A stretch of 64,000 nt of DNA from Coriaria nepalensis (Eukaryota; Streptophyta; Magnoliopsida; Cucurbitales; Coriariaceae). This document shows positions 47,913 through 60,427 of the stretch, piece after piece. Within the stretch, counting starts at the first letter, position 1. Every line of letters begins with the position of its first letter. The notes under the pieces were generated by a model that was given only the letters and a program-made list of their open reading frames with translations, was not told the DNA's origin and ran no database searches. Location: positions 8,656,501 through 8,720,500 of the forward strand of contig CP114500.1 in the NCBI GenBank assembly GCA_027186245.1, written 5' to 3'. The position numbers were made by a program, and so were the translations under genes.

Positions 47913-49236
47913 TTTCGCCTCACTGAAATTGCTTCATATCTTCTAAAAAGTTTCCAAGAAATAAAAAAGCTTCACATCCAAAATGCAGATTCTGGGAATA
48001 TAGAAGGAGACTACTGGACAATTGTTTGACCCAAAAAGAAACATGAAAGGAGCATTTGGTCATTTCTGAAAGGAATTTTGAGCTATGGAAGAGTTGGTGT
48101 AAGTTCAATTCAAAACGGAACTGGATCCCAAACGTTATATTAGTTTATTAGTAATCAGTATTTCAGATTGTAATTTGGATCCTCTGAGAAGCAGCATTGA
48201 AATGTATGAGAGTGACTTCTCACCAACCATACTTCGTCGCCTCAAAAGAGGAAACAAAACAAACTTCCATGAAAGGAAGAAAACTAAAATGGAACCCTAT
48301 GAAACAGTAAACCCAGAATGTGTGCAAGATTGTCCAAGATCAAAACTATACCTGAGCAGTCAATCTCTGAGATCTCAGATTGTTCGATGGGATCATCTGA
48401 TTCGGGTAAAGTTTTAGATTGGACCAACATTAAGCTTCCTTTCCTTCTCTTTATAAGATTATTTCCAGCTCAAAGGATCAAGCTTTCCCAGAAAGTTTCC
48501 TCAGGCTTCATAATTTCTGTACGCGGATCAAAATCTAACAATGGCAATATGGTTTTCCATTTGTTGCTTTACTCATTTCTCAAAAAAAAAAAAGAAAAAA
48601 AAATACATGCTTTTTAACTCTGCTCTCAGCTGATACAGTGGAGAGAGAAAGTGAGAGAGAGAGAGGGGGGTCTTGCATCGAGGGAACTCAGTACGGCTTT
48701 CATTAAATTACTAAAATATCCTTTCCTCCAACAAAAGCCCAAACTATATAGATTATTGGTATTTCATTAGAGCATTATTTAATTAGAATTAGATTATAGT
48801 CTAAAAAGGAGTTAGGTTATTTTTTACAAACCATTTTCTTTTAAGGTTTGTATATGTTTGCCATGAATCATGATATGATATGTATATATCCCATATCGAC
48901 GGTCGTGATGGAAAATGGTGTGGGGCAGCCTCTCATCGCCAATATAATCATCTCCACCGGACGGCGGACAGGGCTGGTTAATTGAGGGCCCCAGCGCACC
49001 GACCGACCATCAAGTTTTTGACTTTTTTGGATCAACGGCTGTAGCTAATCTAGTTGCTACACTTTAAATACTTGTTACTGTCGGTGAATCCAGTGGGGAC
49101 ACTGCTTTTACCTCTTAACTGTGCATTTTTGTGACCTGTTTGTACTAGTGTCTCAGAAATATGAGGAGAAAAAGGTAAATTCACTTATGTTTGGTTGGGT
49201 ACTATGTGAAAAACCTTCATAAACTCAGAAGGGTAG
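47913..49236. other. CIP7-like 5' region and spacer
   Basis: Leader and promoter of the CIP7-like gene, with a poly-A tract at about 48580-48601 and a GA microsatellite at about 48641-48666. No gene was recognised. Confidence 0.55.
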
Positions 49237-49476
49237 TTAGACAGATTCTGGTCCCTGAGTTGTAATGAAGATATCATCATTATCTTTGCAGCTTGCTTCC
49301 ACTGAAAATCTTGCCGTTTCAGACGCATTATCTCCTCTCATCGTCATTTTGCTCCCTTCTCCAATGTTTAGCATTGTACCGTATACATCATTGATGGCAA
49401 TGGCAGGAAAAGCTCGCCCAAGCATGAGACCCAGAAATGTAGAAGAATGTAGAAATGTTCGAGATTCTTTAATCAA
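49237..49476 (-). other. Unrecognised 79-codon open frame
   Basis: An ATG-started frame (MIKESRTFLHSSTFLGLMLG ... DIFITTQGPESV) has a natural-looking composition, but I recognise no family and see no clear splice partners. The opposite strand is also open over most of the same stretch, so at least one of the two is chance. It could be an exon or relic of an unrecognised gene, or noise. Confidence 0.2.
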
Positions 49477-49676
49477 CTAGCTAATCACTAATCACAATCA
49501 TCCACATTTTCAATCAAGTTAAATTATGAGAGATCAACTGATCAAGAGATTAGGAACTTAGGATTACAGATTAGATTGACTAAGAAGAACTACTTTTCCT
49601 ACCCAGAATACGATTTTTTGTTCTTTTTTTGCATGACATTCTTCCACACAGTAACTAGTTACTACAACTCTAGAGA

Positions 49677-50795
49677 TTAATGGCTGCTACCACTGTTATT
49701 GTTGTTGCTATGATGATTACTAGAATTCCCACCTACCCTCCTCCCATGGTTCAGCTGCGAAATCTCCACCTGCGTCTTCATGAAGAACTGCATTCTCTGC
49801 AATTCCAGCTCCTTGGCAAACTGCATCCTCTGCTTCTCCATTTCCATAACCTGTTCAAGCTTCAAGCTCTCCGCCTGTTCATACGCTTCTCCGAACTTGA
49901 GTATAGCTTGAGTCAATGCCCTCACCGAATTCCCCCACTCCTTTTCTCTACCGCCGGCGGAGGTCTTCCCCTTCGCCGGCGTACTGGCCGGACCGGCGCT
50001 CGGATTCATGTCCTTCTGAATCCTGACCTTCTTGCTTTCATATATCTCTGGAGGAAAACTGTCCGTCGAAGCAGGGGATGCATCGCCATCAGAGTCTGAT
50101 GAGTCTAGAGAATCCATACGCCTTCGTTTTGGAAACTGCATCTTCTCATTCTGAACCTTTGTGTTCTTCAGATGCTGCTGCGGCTGACTGTGATGAAGAG
50201 GCTGGAATTGATTCATCGACGAGCGGAGCCCAACCGGAATTCCTAACGGAACTTTTTGCGTCTGCGAAGAAGGTGCTGCTGCGGATGAAGGTGGACCGGG
50301 AATTTTAGCGGTTGGACCAATCAAGCGGTCGAGTTTTTCATAGAATTGCCACTTGCTCGGAGCTCCGCCGGCAACGATTTTGGATTTCTCGAGCTTGTAC
50401 TTCTTCTTCACAGTATCGATCCGATTCTTGCACTGGATATCGGTCTTAGGCGTCTTCTGGTAGTCTTCTCTACTACTTACAATATCAGCCACCTCCTTCC
50501 AGTGCTTCTGTTTCAGGTTCCCTCTGCTGAGCTCCAAGTACCTTTCTCCCCATGCGTCAATTAGCACCGCCGTTGCGCCTTCGCTCCAGCAATCTTCCCT
50601 CCCGCCGCCGCCTCCGCCGGCGGAACTGTTCTTCGGCTGCTGAATCGGGAGAGCTAAGGTAAGCGTGCTCTGAGGTGGGGGTTGAGTAGGTGGCGGAGCT
50701 GCCACCGTCACTGTTATCCTCCCGTTGGTCGTTGGAGACACCGGAGATCCACTGGCCGGCGATGGATATGACTGGATCTCATCGTCTTCTTCCAT
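49677..50795 (-). CDS. Trihelix transcription factor, ASIL/SIP1 clade
   Basis: A single exon of 372 residues. A Pro/Gly-rich N terminus is followed by the trihelix (Myb/SANT-like) domain at about residues 67-155: CWSEGATAVLIDAWGERYLE, HWKEVADIVS, IQCKNRIDTVKKKYKLEKSK and WQFYEKLDRLIG. A Ser/Asp cluster (MDSLDSSDSDGD) and a basic segment precede the C-terminal coiled coil (LKLEQVMEMEKQRMQFAKEL, about 310-350), typical of the SIP1 clade. ASIL proteins bind GT-type elements and repress seed-maturation genes in seedlings. The intronless structure and coiled coil agree with that family. From memory, ASIL2 is At3g14180, adjacent to the CIP7-like gene in Arabidopsis, as here. The gene appears intact. 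Confidence 0.9.
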   Translation of the reverse strand: MEEDDEIQSYPSPASGSPVSPTTNGRITVTVAAPPPTQPPPQSTLTLALPIQQPKNSSAGGGGGGREDCWSEGATAVLIDAWGERYLELSRGNLKQKHWKEVADIVSSREDYQKTPKTDIQCKNRIDTVKKKYKLEKSKIVAGGAPSKWQFYEKLDRLIGPTAKIPGPPSSAAAPSSQTQKVPLGIPVGLRSSMNQFQPLHHSQPQQHLKNTKVQNEKMQFPKRRRMDSLDSSDSDGDASPASTDSFPPEIYESKKVRIQKDMNPSAGPASTPAKGKTSAGGREKEWGNSVRALTQAILKFGEAYEQAESLKLEQVMEMEKQRMQFAKELELQRMQFFMKTQVEISQLNHGRRVGGNSSNHHSNNNNSGSSH

Positions 50796-51879
50796 GGCGT
50801 CAGCCCTATCACGTCGGATCTCGCCGATCCAGTACTGAGGGTGAGGTATCGTGTACCGGAGGCGCGCGAACAGATCTCAGATTCCTGTCACGTTCCGAGA
50901 GAGAACACTACAGAGTTTCTAGCTCTTGTCGGCCGGCGGAATTCGCCGATCTGAGAGTTATAACGACAGAGAGAGGGAAGGAGAGGGGGAGGCGCAAGAG
51001 AGGGTGCTAGGTTTTGGTTGACCGGAGAATAGTTGACGGTTATTTTTTTCCGCCTTTTTCTAATTTCTTAATTGCAAAATAACAAATTAGACGAGTTTAT
51101 TTGGTGGACGGAAAAACTGAGGGGAATTGACGGCATCGGGGAAGGAGTTATGAATGGTGGGGGACACGTGGAGGGAAACCGGGAAGGAACCGATGACATG
51201 GCACGACGAGATTGGAGGTGGGAGAAGCCCGGGTACCGTCACCGGCGTGACCGTCCTTGGATGAATTTTTGCTCCTGCCGGCTTTTGGCTTTGGTAGGTA
51301 GACGGATCGTTGTTTTTGTCTGATTGGGTCCGGTTTGACTCAAAACTCCATAGAAGTTGCTCCGATTTACGCATTCTACCAAATTTCGATTCAATTGCGA
51401 GTTTGGATCGTGTTTTTACTATATTTATACGTATTTAACTTGTCCATTATTTTGTATCATTAGATTACAATTCAATGGTCGGATTAATATATGAATTTTC
51501 AATATATTTAACATTAAAAGAAATAGGGATTTTTATCTCACCATCGGACTGTAATCTAATGGTGAAAAACAATGGGTAAGATAGGTAAAGTATAAGTGGG
51601 GTAATGACACAAGCCAAACTCTTCAATTGCCTATAGGCTAGAAGATGCTGCAACCTTACATGGCTAGAAGATTCTGCCCTTGCTCGGTTATAGCCGGAGA
51701 AGAGACTAAAATCAGAAATACAGAACTAAATGGGTTTGGTTAAGAGAAATAAATCTCATTCATTAAATAAGGGGCCGGGGGTGCTGACCAAGTTTGCTTA
51801 GCATCATAGTGCATTGTTGATGAGGCTATGTAATTGACTATGACAAACTAATTGGGGCAAATGAATCGGTTTATTGATG
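50796..51879. other. Trihelix upstream region
   Basis: Promoter and leader of the trihelix gene, then spacer with a small hairpin-like element at 51458-51561. No gene was recognised. Confidence 0.5.
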
Positions 51880-52560
51880 AGATGATTGAATGAATTATGC
51901 GACGTATTCAAAATGAGGTTGAAGCCCAATAGGCACCTCCCTCTCCTCCTTTACCTTATTTAACGCATCCCTTTACTCAGTCTTAAATAGATAATAACCT
52001 TGTGAATGTGGTGGAAAATGTTATTCATTAAATAAAAGTTGAGTTCGGCAAGAAATTTAAATTGCTAGAAGCAACCTTGAAAAAATGAGGTTTGGAGTTA
52101 GAAATAGATGAGTATGAGAATCTCTTTACCTTGAAAATCTTGTATTCCCCTATATTTAGAAAGTTCAAACCTCCTCATTTTAATTTTTATAGAGAAGATT
52201 ATGACCATATTGAAGCATATAAAATTGCTATGAGGTTTAACGCTCTAAGTGATGGATTGATATTGTCAGACTTTCTATATTACTCTGGTTGGCCAGATAA
52301 TGGATTGGTATAGACCTTGCCTCCTAGCTCCATCAATTCTTTTGTTGAACTAGAACTTTGTTTGTGGCCAACTTCTTAGGGACCAAGACACCTAAGAAAC
52401 AGCAATCAGGCTTTACACAATTAAACAACAATCTAATGAAAAGTTGTTGTCTAAGTCTAGTAAGAGGCGTTTTGAGTCATTTGATGAGGCTTTGGAGGAA
52501 GCAAGAAAGATTGCATGCGACAATAACATTTATACAACTCATGTAAAGAGAGGGTAAACT
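51880..52560 (+). mobile_element. Gypsy-type gag relic
   Basis: Translation around 52140-52560 gives RKFKPPHFNFYREDYDHIEA, YKIAMRFNALSDGLILSDF, a stop near 52313, then TLPPSSINSFVELE, FVANFLGTKTPKKQ and DEALEEARKIACDNN in shifted frames. These match the retrotransposon gag domain common in plant Ty3/gypsy elements, whose typical order is a YDG.DP.DH.EAF segment, then LPPGSI, then LF...F. No LTRs, polymerase or integrase were recognised nearby, so this is a short decayed fragment. Confidence 0.65.
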
Positions 52561-53353
52561 AAGTATTCTGTGGGCAACTTAGATTATAAAAAGAGGAAGG
52601 AGGATTTGAGAGGCAGCCTAAAGGGTTAACCTCTTCCAGAATGTCTTTAAATGAAAGAATGAGATCTATTTCATCCTCGATAAGAAGTGATTTCACGGTA
52701 AGAACTCTCTCCGGGGGTCTATGATTAGTCTTCTTCTTTGGTGGTTGAGATGGGCCGACTTAGTCTTGGTCGGAATTGCCTTGAGACATTTCGAATTTTC
52801 TAAAGGCTAAGTCTGAGCTGGAGATATACAACCAGGTCGTCACTATTAGTTCAAAATTATGCGGATCGCCCCAATTTGGTTTGAAAAGATGTGTCATCAA
52901 ACTTTGAGCAGAAGGTGCTCGGACTTAACAAAGAGATCAAGTTTGGGGGTATTTCTAGAGAAGCACGATTGCTAGGTTTTTAAACCTATGTTCAGAGTTA
53001 AGTCTAGGGTTCATCAAAAGATATTTGGTCTCTAAAAATTTCCAAAGTATAGAGTTCGGAAGTCGAACAGGAACAGTCGATAAACCTTTTCGGTGGTGGG
53101 CATTCATCTTTTAGGTGGGGCCCTGTCAAACCTTTTCGTACTTACTTTCAACGATCCCATGATGTTTCATTACCGAAAGTGGATTCACAAACTGAGGTTT
53201 GGACAATGATCAAAGTGTTCCTTTTCTAAAGTAATTGCTTGCTCTCCATTTGATTGATTCATTGGCACAAAATTACACCAAAAAGCAATGAACAGGGAAG
53301 AATTAAAGTTACGTGAAATTGAGGGGGGGGGGGGGGGGTTATTTGATCAAGAT
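52561..53353. other. Spacer after gag relic
   Basis: Possibly more decayed transposon sequence, with a poly-G run at about 53322-53338. No coding region was recognised before the DnaJ gene. Confidence 0.45.
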
Positions 53354-54606
53354 TCAAGAAGAAACAGTATGGCCTAGATAGCTTGTTGAAGAAGAAATCT
53401 TCTGTGCCTTCCCATGCTTTCCTCTACTTCTTCCATTCCTTCCTCTTACTTCCCTCTCCTTCTCTGTTGTATCTTCCACCTGTCTTTTAACCTTCAAAGG
53501 AATAAGGTCTAATGCAACCAAAACAGATGACGAATTTTTAGGAAGAGAGATTATAACTTGTAAGAGATAGTACTAACCCCCATTGAGAAAGTCTTATACT
53601 GTGTGTCAAAGTAACACGAATCCTCTGTTTTGCCCTTTTCAAATGAATTATTGCGCTTGCTGCTGCTTGAACTACAATTTGCAGAGTAAGAATCATATGA
53701 TGCTGAAAATTTGTTGGATGAATCAATGTCTCCATTCAACAATTCTTCAAATAGTTCTTGTAGTTCCTCAAAAGTTTCCTCCTCTCCATTTTCCTGGAAT
53801 TTTCCCTTTTTTTTTTAAACAATTTTCCATGATGTGGGTAATTTGAAGTGAAACATAGCTCAAAGGATTTGCTTACACTGGGCTTGGTTTGGTCCATCAT
53901 TGCCAACATTTCGTTCAAAAATTCACCCATTGCCTGCAATTACTGCAATGACTTAGTACACTAGGTTGTATGATTAATGCAAGCTTATTGAGACAATGAA
54001 TCGAGTAGTAAGTCAAGAGCATGTCATACATCATCATCGTCGCCGTCATTTACTCCTACATCGTAGAGCAATCTTTTGTTGGCATCAGATAAGACTGTAA
54101 TATCACATGAATTGGAAGAAAACCGAAAATTATAAACTGGCAATCATCTGCAATTTCTCTAATTAAAGAAGAAGAAGTTAAATGGAAATGGACCAGAGTA
54201 AGCTTGTTGAATGGCTTGGAATTTCTTCTTGGATTCTTCCACGAACTTGGAGCTTCCCGAGGCTGAACAACGATCTGGGTGCCATTTCTATAATTACCCA
54301 ACAAGCAAAATTCAAACTTTTTTCTCATTAGCACTCAACAAAATGAAAAACCAGAGGCTCCCTCATCTGGCTCATTCACAATCACAGGAACCAAATTGCT
54401 TTCCCCCGGAAAGTAAATTTCCAGTTCAGGAGTAGTAGTCTTTCGTGTTCCTGGATCAAACAAATAAATAGGGGCTTGCAATTTAATGAACTAAGAAAAG
54501 AAATCCTGACCAGAGCAAGTTTCTTATAAGCGTTCCTGAGCTCTAAGTCAGAGCAGTCCTTTTGCAAGCCCAAAACTGCATAAAAGTCATTATTTTTCTC
54601 TTCCAT
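53354..54606 (-). CDS. DnaJ-domain (J-protein) chaperone
   Basis: Six exons in transcript order 54606-54511, 54287-54194, 54094-54030, 53933-53877, 53793-53578 and 53491-53354, giving 221 residues. The J domain is N-terminal: DFYAVLGLQKDCSDLELRNA, then KWHPDRC with the essential HPD at residues 35-37, then QAIQQAYSVLSDANKRLLYD. A short acidic stretch and GEFLNEMLAMMDQTKPS follow, then an acidic helix (ENGEETFEELQELFEELLNG), a Ser-rich region and a basic tail ending LGHTVSS. No Gly/Phe or zinc-finger region is seen, so it is a class III (type C) J protein that should stimulate an Hsp70; the client is unknown. At3g14200 is the likely counterpart. The last exon is the least certain, since reading through its donor would end the protein after a few extra residues. 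Confidence 0.82.
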
Positions 54607-56252
54607 GTTAACAGCAATTCTTCCAGTTCTTCAATCCCAAACAGAAATCAAAACCAAAGCCCAAAACAGAAAACCAAACCCAAAAAAGTTCTTAAGACAA
54701 CACCTTTTTTTCCCCTCTTTTTCTTCCCCCCTTATTCTACTCGAGCCAGAAGCTCATGTTCGAAGGAAAGCGCCGACACTTAGAATAAGAAAAATAAAGG
54801 CTTGTCTCCATTTTTGTTATTTCGAGAAAGGTGAAGAAAGGGGAAAGCAAAAACAACAAGGAGGAATATAGATAGTATCACTTCTTCCTCTGTATGACCA
54901 TACGAACAATCTAGTAACAAGACCCGTAAGAAATAGGTTTTTAAGTTTAATATATAAATAAATAATGATTCTATTGGAAATGATGCACGGCTGAGATTGA
55001 ATTGGGTCGTAGATATTTTTATAGATTATTTATCCAGAAGCTTCTGTTTTTTCTTATTTATTTTTTCTTTTAAACTGTAGTTGAGTCAGTTTTGACGGCA
55101 CATTCATGGAAGATGACGAAGATCGGGACAGCTGCAACTTGTGGAAACTGGAAACAGCTTAAAAGGTTTTTACTAGACAGAAACTCCAGCTGGTTCTGAA
55201 GAGGAATCCATCAGTTTTACAGCGCAAAGTGAAGGCAAATTGGGTTGATGTGAAGTGTCAGTTAACATGCATGCATGTTGATACCTAACCTAAACCAAAT
55301 CTGTTCATTACTTGAACGTTTGTAGTACGGGCATGACTCGTGAATGACAAAAGACATAAAGTTTCATACTTTGTCCGAAAATTAAGCCATAAAATACTAA
55401 TTTAGTGGTCAGAAATTGAGGGAATCAGTTCGATCACAATCATGAATCCATGATGATTATCGAACATACGTAGAAGACTAGTCCAAATTATTTAATGAAG
55501 AAAGGTGTGGAAATAGGCATGCCCGCCCACGCGAATGTCCCCCACAAGAGATTGGAAGAGCCTAGAATCCACTTGCATCAGGGAGAAACCTGGACGGTTT
55601 TAAATATTGTCACATCAAAAATAAATGAATAAGGATGAGTTTAAAGAGAAGGTATATAAATTTGAATACGGCTCATCATTTTGAACACTATTTTTTTCAC
55701 TAAAATATATAATATTATTTTATTTTTCTTATTTATTTATAATTATTATTTAAATTACGTGCCAGCAGGCAGGGGTGCATCCAGCTGATTAAAGGGAAGT
55801 GAGGAAGAAGACACGCTTGAGTTTGATTGATGCTGCTGCCACAAAACAAGGCTTAAGACTCGAGACTCTCAAAAAAGCGTGGTGAAAAATGTCATTAATG
55901 GTGTCATTAGAAAGACAAAACCCCAACTTTTTCATTTTGTCGTTTTTCTCTTCTGGCTAGGTTTTGGTCAATAGCAGCCATGAGTAGTTTGCTGAACTCT
56001 TATCACTAACTTTGATGTGAAATTTATTGCGATGAGAAATGATTAAGAGTTGATGATCATTTATTTCATATGGCAAAAAACTGATTTGAAAAATCATAAT
56101 GATAATTGAAAGTTGGAAACCAATTCTACGTTTGGTGTTTTCTATATAGCAATTACAAAATTGCATTTTCTTCTCTTGGAATCTATGAATGTCACAGAGA
56201 TAATTATCAGCACAAGATTGATATCTTGTGTCCATGATACCTTGACAGTAGT
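54607..56252. other. Intergenic spacer
   Basis: About 1.6 kb of AT-rich sequence with the DnaJ promoter region at its left. No coding region, RNA gene or repeat family was recognised. Confidence 0.5.
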
Positions 56253-57746
56253 TCATGGTGTTCTCCGCAAGGCCTTGATCCAATCAATTTTGAGTCGGAA
56301 ATTGCCTGGTCCTGTCATAGCACCTGGGACCCCGCCTTCTGCATTGACTGAAAGAGACATGCCAACAATGCGAGATGGATTCATTTCCAAGTTTGCATCA
56401 ATCACATTCCCTCTCCATGTTGGTAAATATCGTGCGAGTGGAATCTGGGAGGTTTAAAAAGACAAACAAGTTGATGTTGTTATTACTCTGTTTGGTTATA
56501 TAAGTAAGAAATTAGAAAACATCACTCTGAATTCACAGTATTTCCTTCACAACCATGCAACGATATCATATTTCTGGTAAGTAAATAAAAGGTAAGATTA
56601 AACATCAGGGAACTTGCCTTTGCAATATACCAATTGTCTTTTGGCACAAGAACAAAATCTTGCCATGAGTTATCTTCCTGTTGTCCTGGTGAATTTACCC
56701 AATTTTCAGTGTAAATCTGCATTGGAGTTTGTAAGTATTTGCATAAGAATTTTTTAAGATTTCAGTTCGATAGAAGTGATTGACAAGAAAAATTAAAAGG
56801 ACGCGGCAGTGAAGATACAAGCACAGTAGATACGAAGAGCGCAAAGAAAAACTCACAGTAGATATATAGCATCTCCCATCTCCTCGAACCTTTAGAGCTA
56901 TTGTATCATATGAATCAAGATCAATGAATCCATCAAACTGCATAACGGATTGTTTCTTAGAAGGTACAGTAACTAAGGAGGAACAAAGCAGGTGAATTAC
57001 CCATTAATAGCACAAAAGAGGAATAATCCACGATATTGTATACTAATGTATAAAAGCAGCCAGTAAAATCAGTTTTATAGCAACACAGAATAGACTGGAC
57101 AATGAGATTTTAGGGAAATATGCCAATGTTAGCTCTTATGCAGAAAAGTGGAGTAATTGGCTTTCATATAGTGATTTGATATTAAAAAAGGATTAGAAAA
57201 CCAGGAGACAGAAGAAAAGAATCAATGGTTATTCCCTGACGTCATGGAGCATTCACACATTATTTCAGGTTGGAGTAAAAAACACTTGAAACTAAATTGA
57301 GAACCGAGAACATAACTTTCACTCTCATTTCTAGTTAATGATTTACGGATCCCTATTTCCTACAGAAGTTGTTAAACAGTGATCACCTTTTTGGACCGCA
57401 TCCCACAGAATCCACTCCGAATTATTTTCCACTTTGAAGCCTTAGATACATCCAAGGAGAGGTTTCCCTAGAAAACCCCTAATTCAAAAGATTCAGAAAC
57501 AGAGTGTTCGGATTTCATAATATGAAACATTAGGAAAACAACCAGATAAACTCAGTATGGCAATGCAATCTTCTAGTTCAAGAACTTCCGTTACAGACTC
57601 TAGAGGATTATGCAAGAAGAGTGTATCCCTAATCCACATAAGAAACAGTTAACAGAAAACTAGTAGATTAACTAAAAATATTGACATGCCTGTACCACTT
57701 AGCCCATTTCCTGATTCTGAGATCTCTAAAGATGTTGAGGATAAGC
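56253..57746 (-). pseudogene. 5'-truncated CIA30 (complex I assembly factor) gene
   Basis: Exons recognised in transcript order: 57746-57690 (GLSSTSLEISESGNGLSGT), 57478-57387 ([20 protein letters not shown]), 56937-56857 ([20 protein letters not shown]), 56716-56618 ([20 protein letters not shown] ... WYIAK) and 56444-56253 ([13 protein letters not shown] ... [10 protein letters not shown]). They cover most of the CIA30 domain, an assembly factor family for mitochondrial complex I. The 5' exon with the expected start (MSRFRALW-like) is not found upstream. Splicing that keeps the family frame puts a TAG at 57470-57468 where plant relatives have Ser. The next-to-last intron has a GC donor (AAG|GCAAGT). 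The 3' exons are well preserved, so the loss is recent or the copy is alternatively used. Confidence 0.65.
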
Positions 57747-58851
57747 CTGCAAACAATCACACATTTTTCTAAACGTTATCAGTCTCCGAGCCTATTCGAG
57801 CAGGAAGATATCAACCAAGATATAAACCAGAAGCAGCTTCTCAAGTGAGAGAGATAGAGGAGACTCACGAAGTACGCGTTTTGGCGCGCAACCGTTGCAA
57901 ACGGCAGTTCGTCTCATTCACCGCCGCCACATCGCACCGTATCGGCGGCGAAATATATCGTTGCTTATTCAGCGCGAAGTCTGATGAAGACTTAAGGCCC
58001 ATAATTTTTACCCAAAGAAAGGTCGGTAGGAAAAATGGACGTGGACCGTACACTCCTGGTCTTTGGATTGCTTATTGGGCTTACATATATGCAATTTGCA
58101 GCCGAGCATGGTCCAATAAAACAGCCCATATACGTTAGACTTACCTATACTCGTCTTCTCTGTCTTCAAAAGCCCAAATCATATTTTCTTGTTGCCTGTG
58201 GAACTGTTTGTCCGAGGTTTCGACAGTTTAGTTTAATAACAGGTGATTTCCGTAAATGAATGAATGAATAGGTGGCATGGCTTCCAGATCAGTATATGGA
58301 GGTGGGTCCCACATAATTGTATATTATAACGTGCAAGCCATGGCCCATATGATATAAAGATAGGAGGCATGACATGATGTGGAATTTATGGCATTTCAGT
58401 ACGACGGAGATTTTTGGGCAGAAAGTCAAAGAGACTCATTCCTCCGTCATACAAGGTTCCAAGCGACATTGGTTTCTGTCAAGATCTGGTTTTGGATACC
58501 TGAAATCGATGGCTACGTTCTGTGCACTTTTGCACTGCAAGTGGGTGTTTGGTTTTGCCCTCTCTGATGAGATGCTACAAAACATCGTTAACTTCGACAC
58601 TGCCAATTACAGCTGGAAATTGTTCATTTCTAAACAAGTACTAACCATTGATAAATCAAATTGTGTGATTAAAATTTGTTATGATTTTTGTTGTCCCCTA
58701 AGAATATTACAACGTACGAGAAAATTTGTGAAGTTTCTTCCTATTGCATTCTACTTCTTTCCTTCATAGATAGATTAGTGTCATAATTCTATCGTATGGT
58801 CGGTCCCCATTCTTAGTTTACTCACTTATAACACATTCATTATAAATAAAA

Positions 58852-58887
58852 AGAAATAAAATAAAATAAAATAAAATAAAATAAAAT
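58852..58887. repeat. (AAATA)n microsatellite
   Basis: A pentanucleotide AAATA run of about seven units. Confidence 0.85.
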
Positions 58888-59299
58888 ATAAATATAAATA
58901 TCTAAGCAAATTGCGAAAGGGAAATTAGATAGATAGATAGATTTTGTTTCATAGGGAATAATAAATAATGGGGGATTGGATTCGGTGGGTAAAGAAGGCC
59001 CATGGAAATATCTAGCACATGGTTTATTGGGCCCACTGGCCTTGTACGTATTTCGCTCATCTCAATCCTCAATACATGTTTGCACCCCCCCACCACTTTC
59101 TCACTACTACATGCCCTTCCTTCTGAGTTGTGACCTTGTCTTTTACTTGTTATTTTCTAGGTCCTGTTTTTAGTCATTTAAATTAAACATCATAAGAGAC
59201 TCGACTTTACTCATGCCAGTCTAAAAGCAATGTACTTAAGACTTTATTCAAATATTTTCTTTCTTCTCTTTTTTCCAAACATGATTAAGATTAAGTTAA

Positions 59300-59302
<3 letters not shown>

Positions 59303-59335
<33 letters not shown>
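59303..59335. repeat. (TA)n microsatellite
   Basis: A clean TA run of about sixteen units. Confidence 0.9.
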
Positions 59336-59338
<3 letters not shown>

Positions 59339-60378
59339 ATTAACGAATGAATGATATCTTTAAAATATTTTTAAAAAATAACCGAGAGTCGAGTCGTTAA
59401 AATATATCAACAAACATGTTGCTTTTGATTCATATCTAATTTGGAAATAAGACATATAAACATATGTATATGCGGAGCATCTCTAATCTGGGTTAGACCC
59501 TAAGGCCCTAACCACCCACTAATTAATCACCAAACAACAAAAGGAAAAAGGAAAAAAAAAACATACCTACTAATCATTTTGCAAGAATATATTAATTAGA
59601 TTAGATTAGACATTACATATAATCAATCCCCTTTCAAATTTTCGAATCTTACATATCATACATGTTATTTATATTGTAATCTCATGATATGATAGCTTTC
59701 ATTATTGCTTATGATAATTAGAGTTTAACTGTGTCCTTTCTCTGGCGTAACCCTTAATAAAAACTCAATGTATTATTAGACACCCTTCTTTATAATATTG
59801 AATTTGCTGCTTCAATGTTCAAAAATCATGCACCCACCTGCATGCTCTACTACTTCATGTTCTAAGTTATAACGTACCCCACATTTAATTTGATGCTTAA
59901 TATTTATAATTTGACCATCAACGTTGACCTAAGAGCAGCCTACGTAATTAGCGGAGTATAATCCCAATTAATTTATATGGGGACGACATGATTCAAATTC
60001 CAACTAAGATAAACAGTATACGTACAAGGTAACACCCAGCTGTACATACAAAGGTTATATAGATATATATATATCTATATCATATACGTAATTAGCGAAT
60101 AATATGCGAGCATTGGTTGTTCTTAAGATTAATATGCGTTTATATAATAATCAAACCATTGGTTGTTATTATTGAGATTACTTATTCATCTTGATCCGCA
60201 GGTAAAATCAGATTATGGAGTTGATCCTCATGATCGACACCAGAAACAAATTGAACTTGGAAAAAACTTAGTCGAATCGATTAACTGGAGCATATATGTA
60301 GTTCTAACTAGCGAATAATTAATCAAATCCTAAACTAATTACAACTTAATTTGAATGAATTTCACGAGCAAGACGACG

Positions 60379-60412
60379 ATGGATTGGATGGATGGATGGA
60401 TGGATGGATGGA
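60379..60412. repeat. (GGAT)n microsatellite
   Basis: A tetranucleotide GGAT run of about eight units sits just past the SAUR stop codon, inside its probable 3' untranslated region. Confidence 0.85.
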
Positions 60413-60427
60413 TTGAAGGATGGATTA

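Larger units (their letters stand above)
57747..60427. other. Long AT-rich intergenic with microsatellites
   Basis: No gene was recognised in 2.7 kb. GGCCCA/TGGGCT-type elements occur around 57995-58165. Microsatellites are listed separately. The right end is the 3' flank of the SAUR gene. Confidence 0.55.

Noticed and set aside
49265..49480. 71-codon plus-strand frame opposite the unrecognised minus-strand frame
   Set aside because: There is no family match and it mirrors the opposite frame; neither is convincing, and the minus-strand one is listed only at low confidence.
55957..56457. Frames of about 110 codons overlapping the CIA30 relic end
   Set aside because: They are chance frames opposite or beside the recognised CIA30 exons.
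58374..58769. 131-codon plus-strand frame
   Set aside because: It has no recognisable domain and no upstream promoter or splice evidence, and an alternative frame is open over the same stretch.
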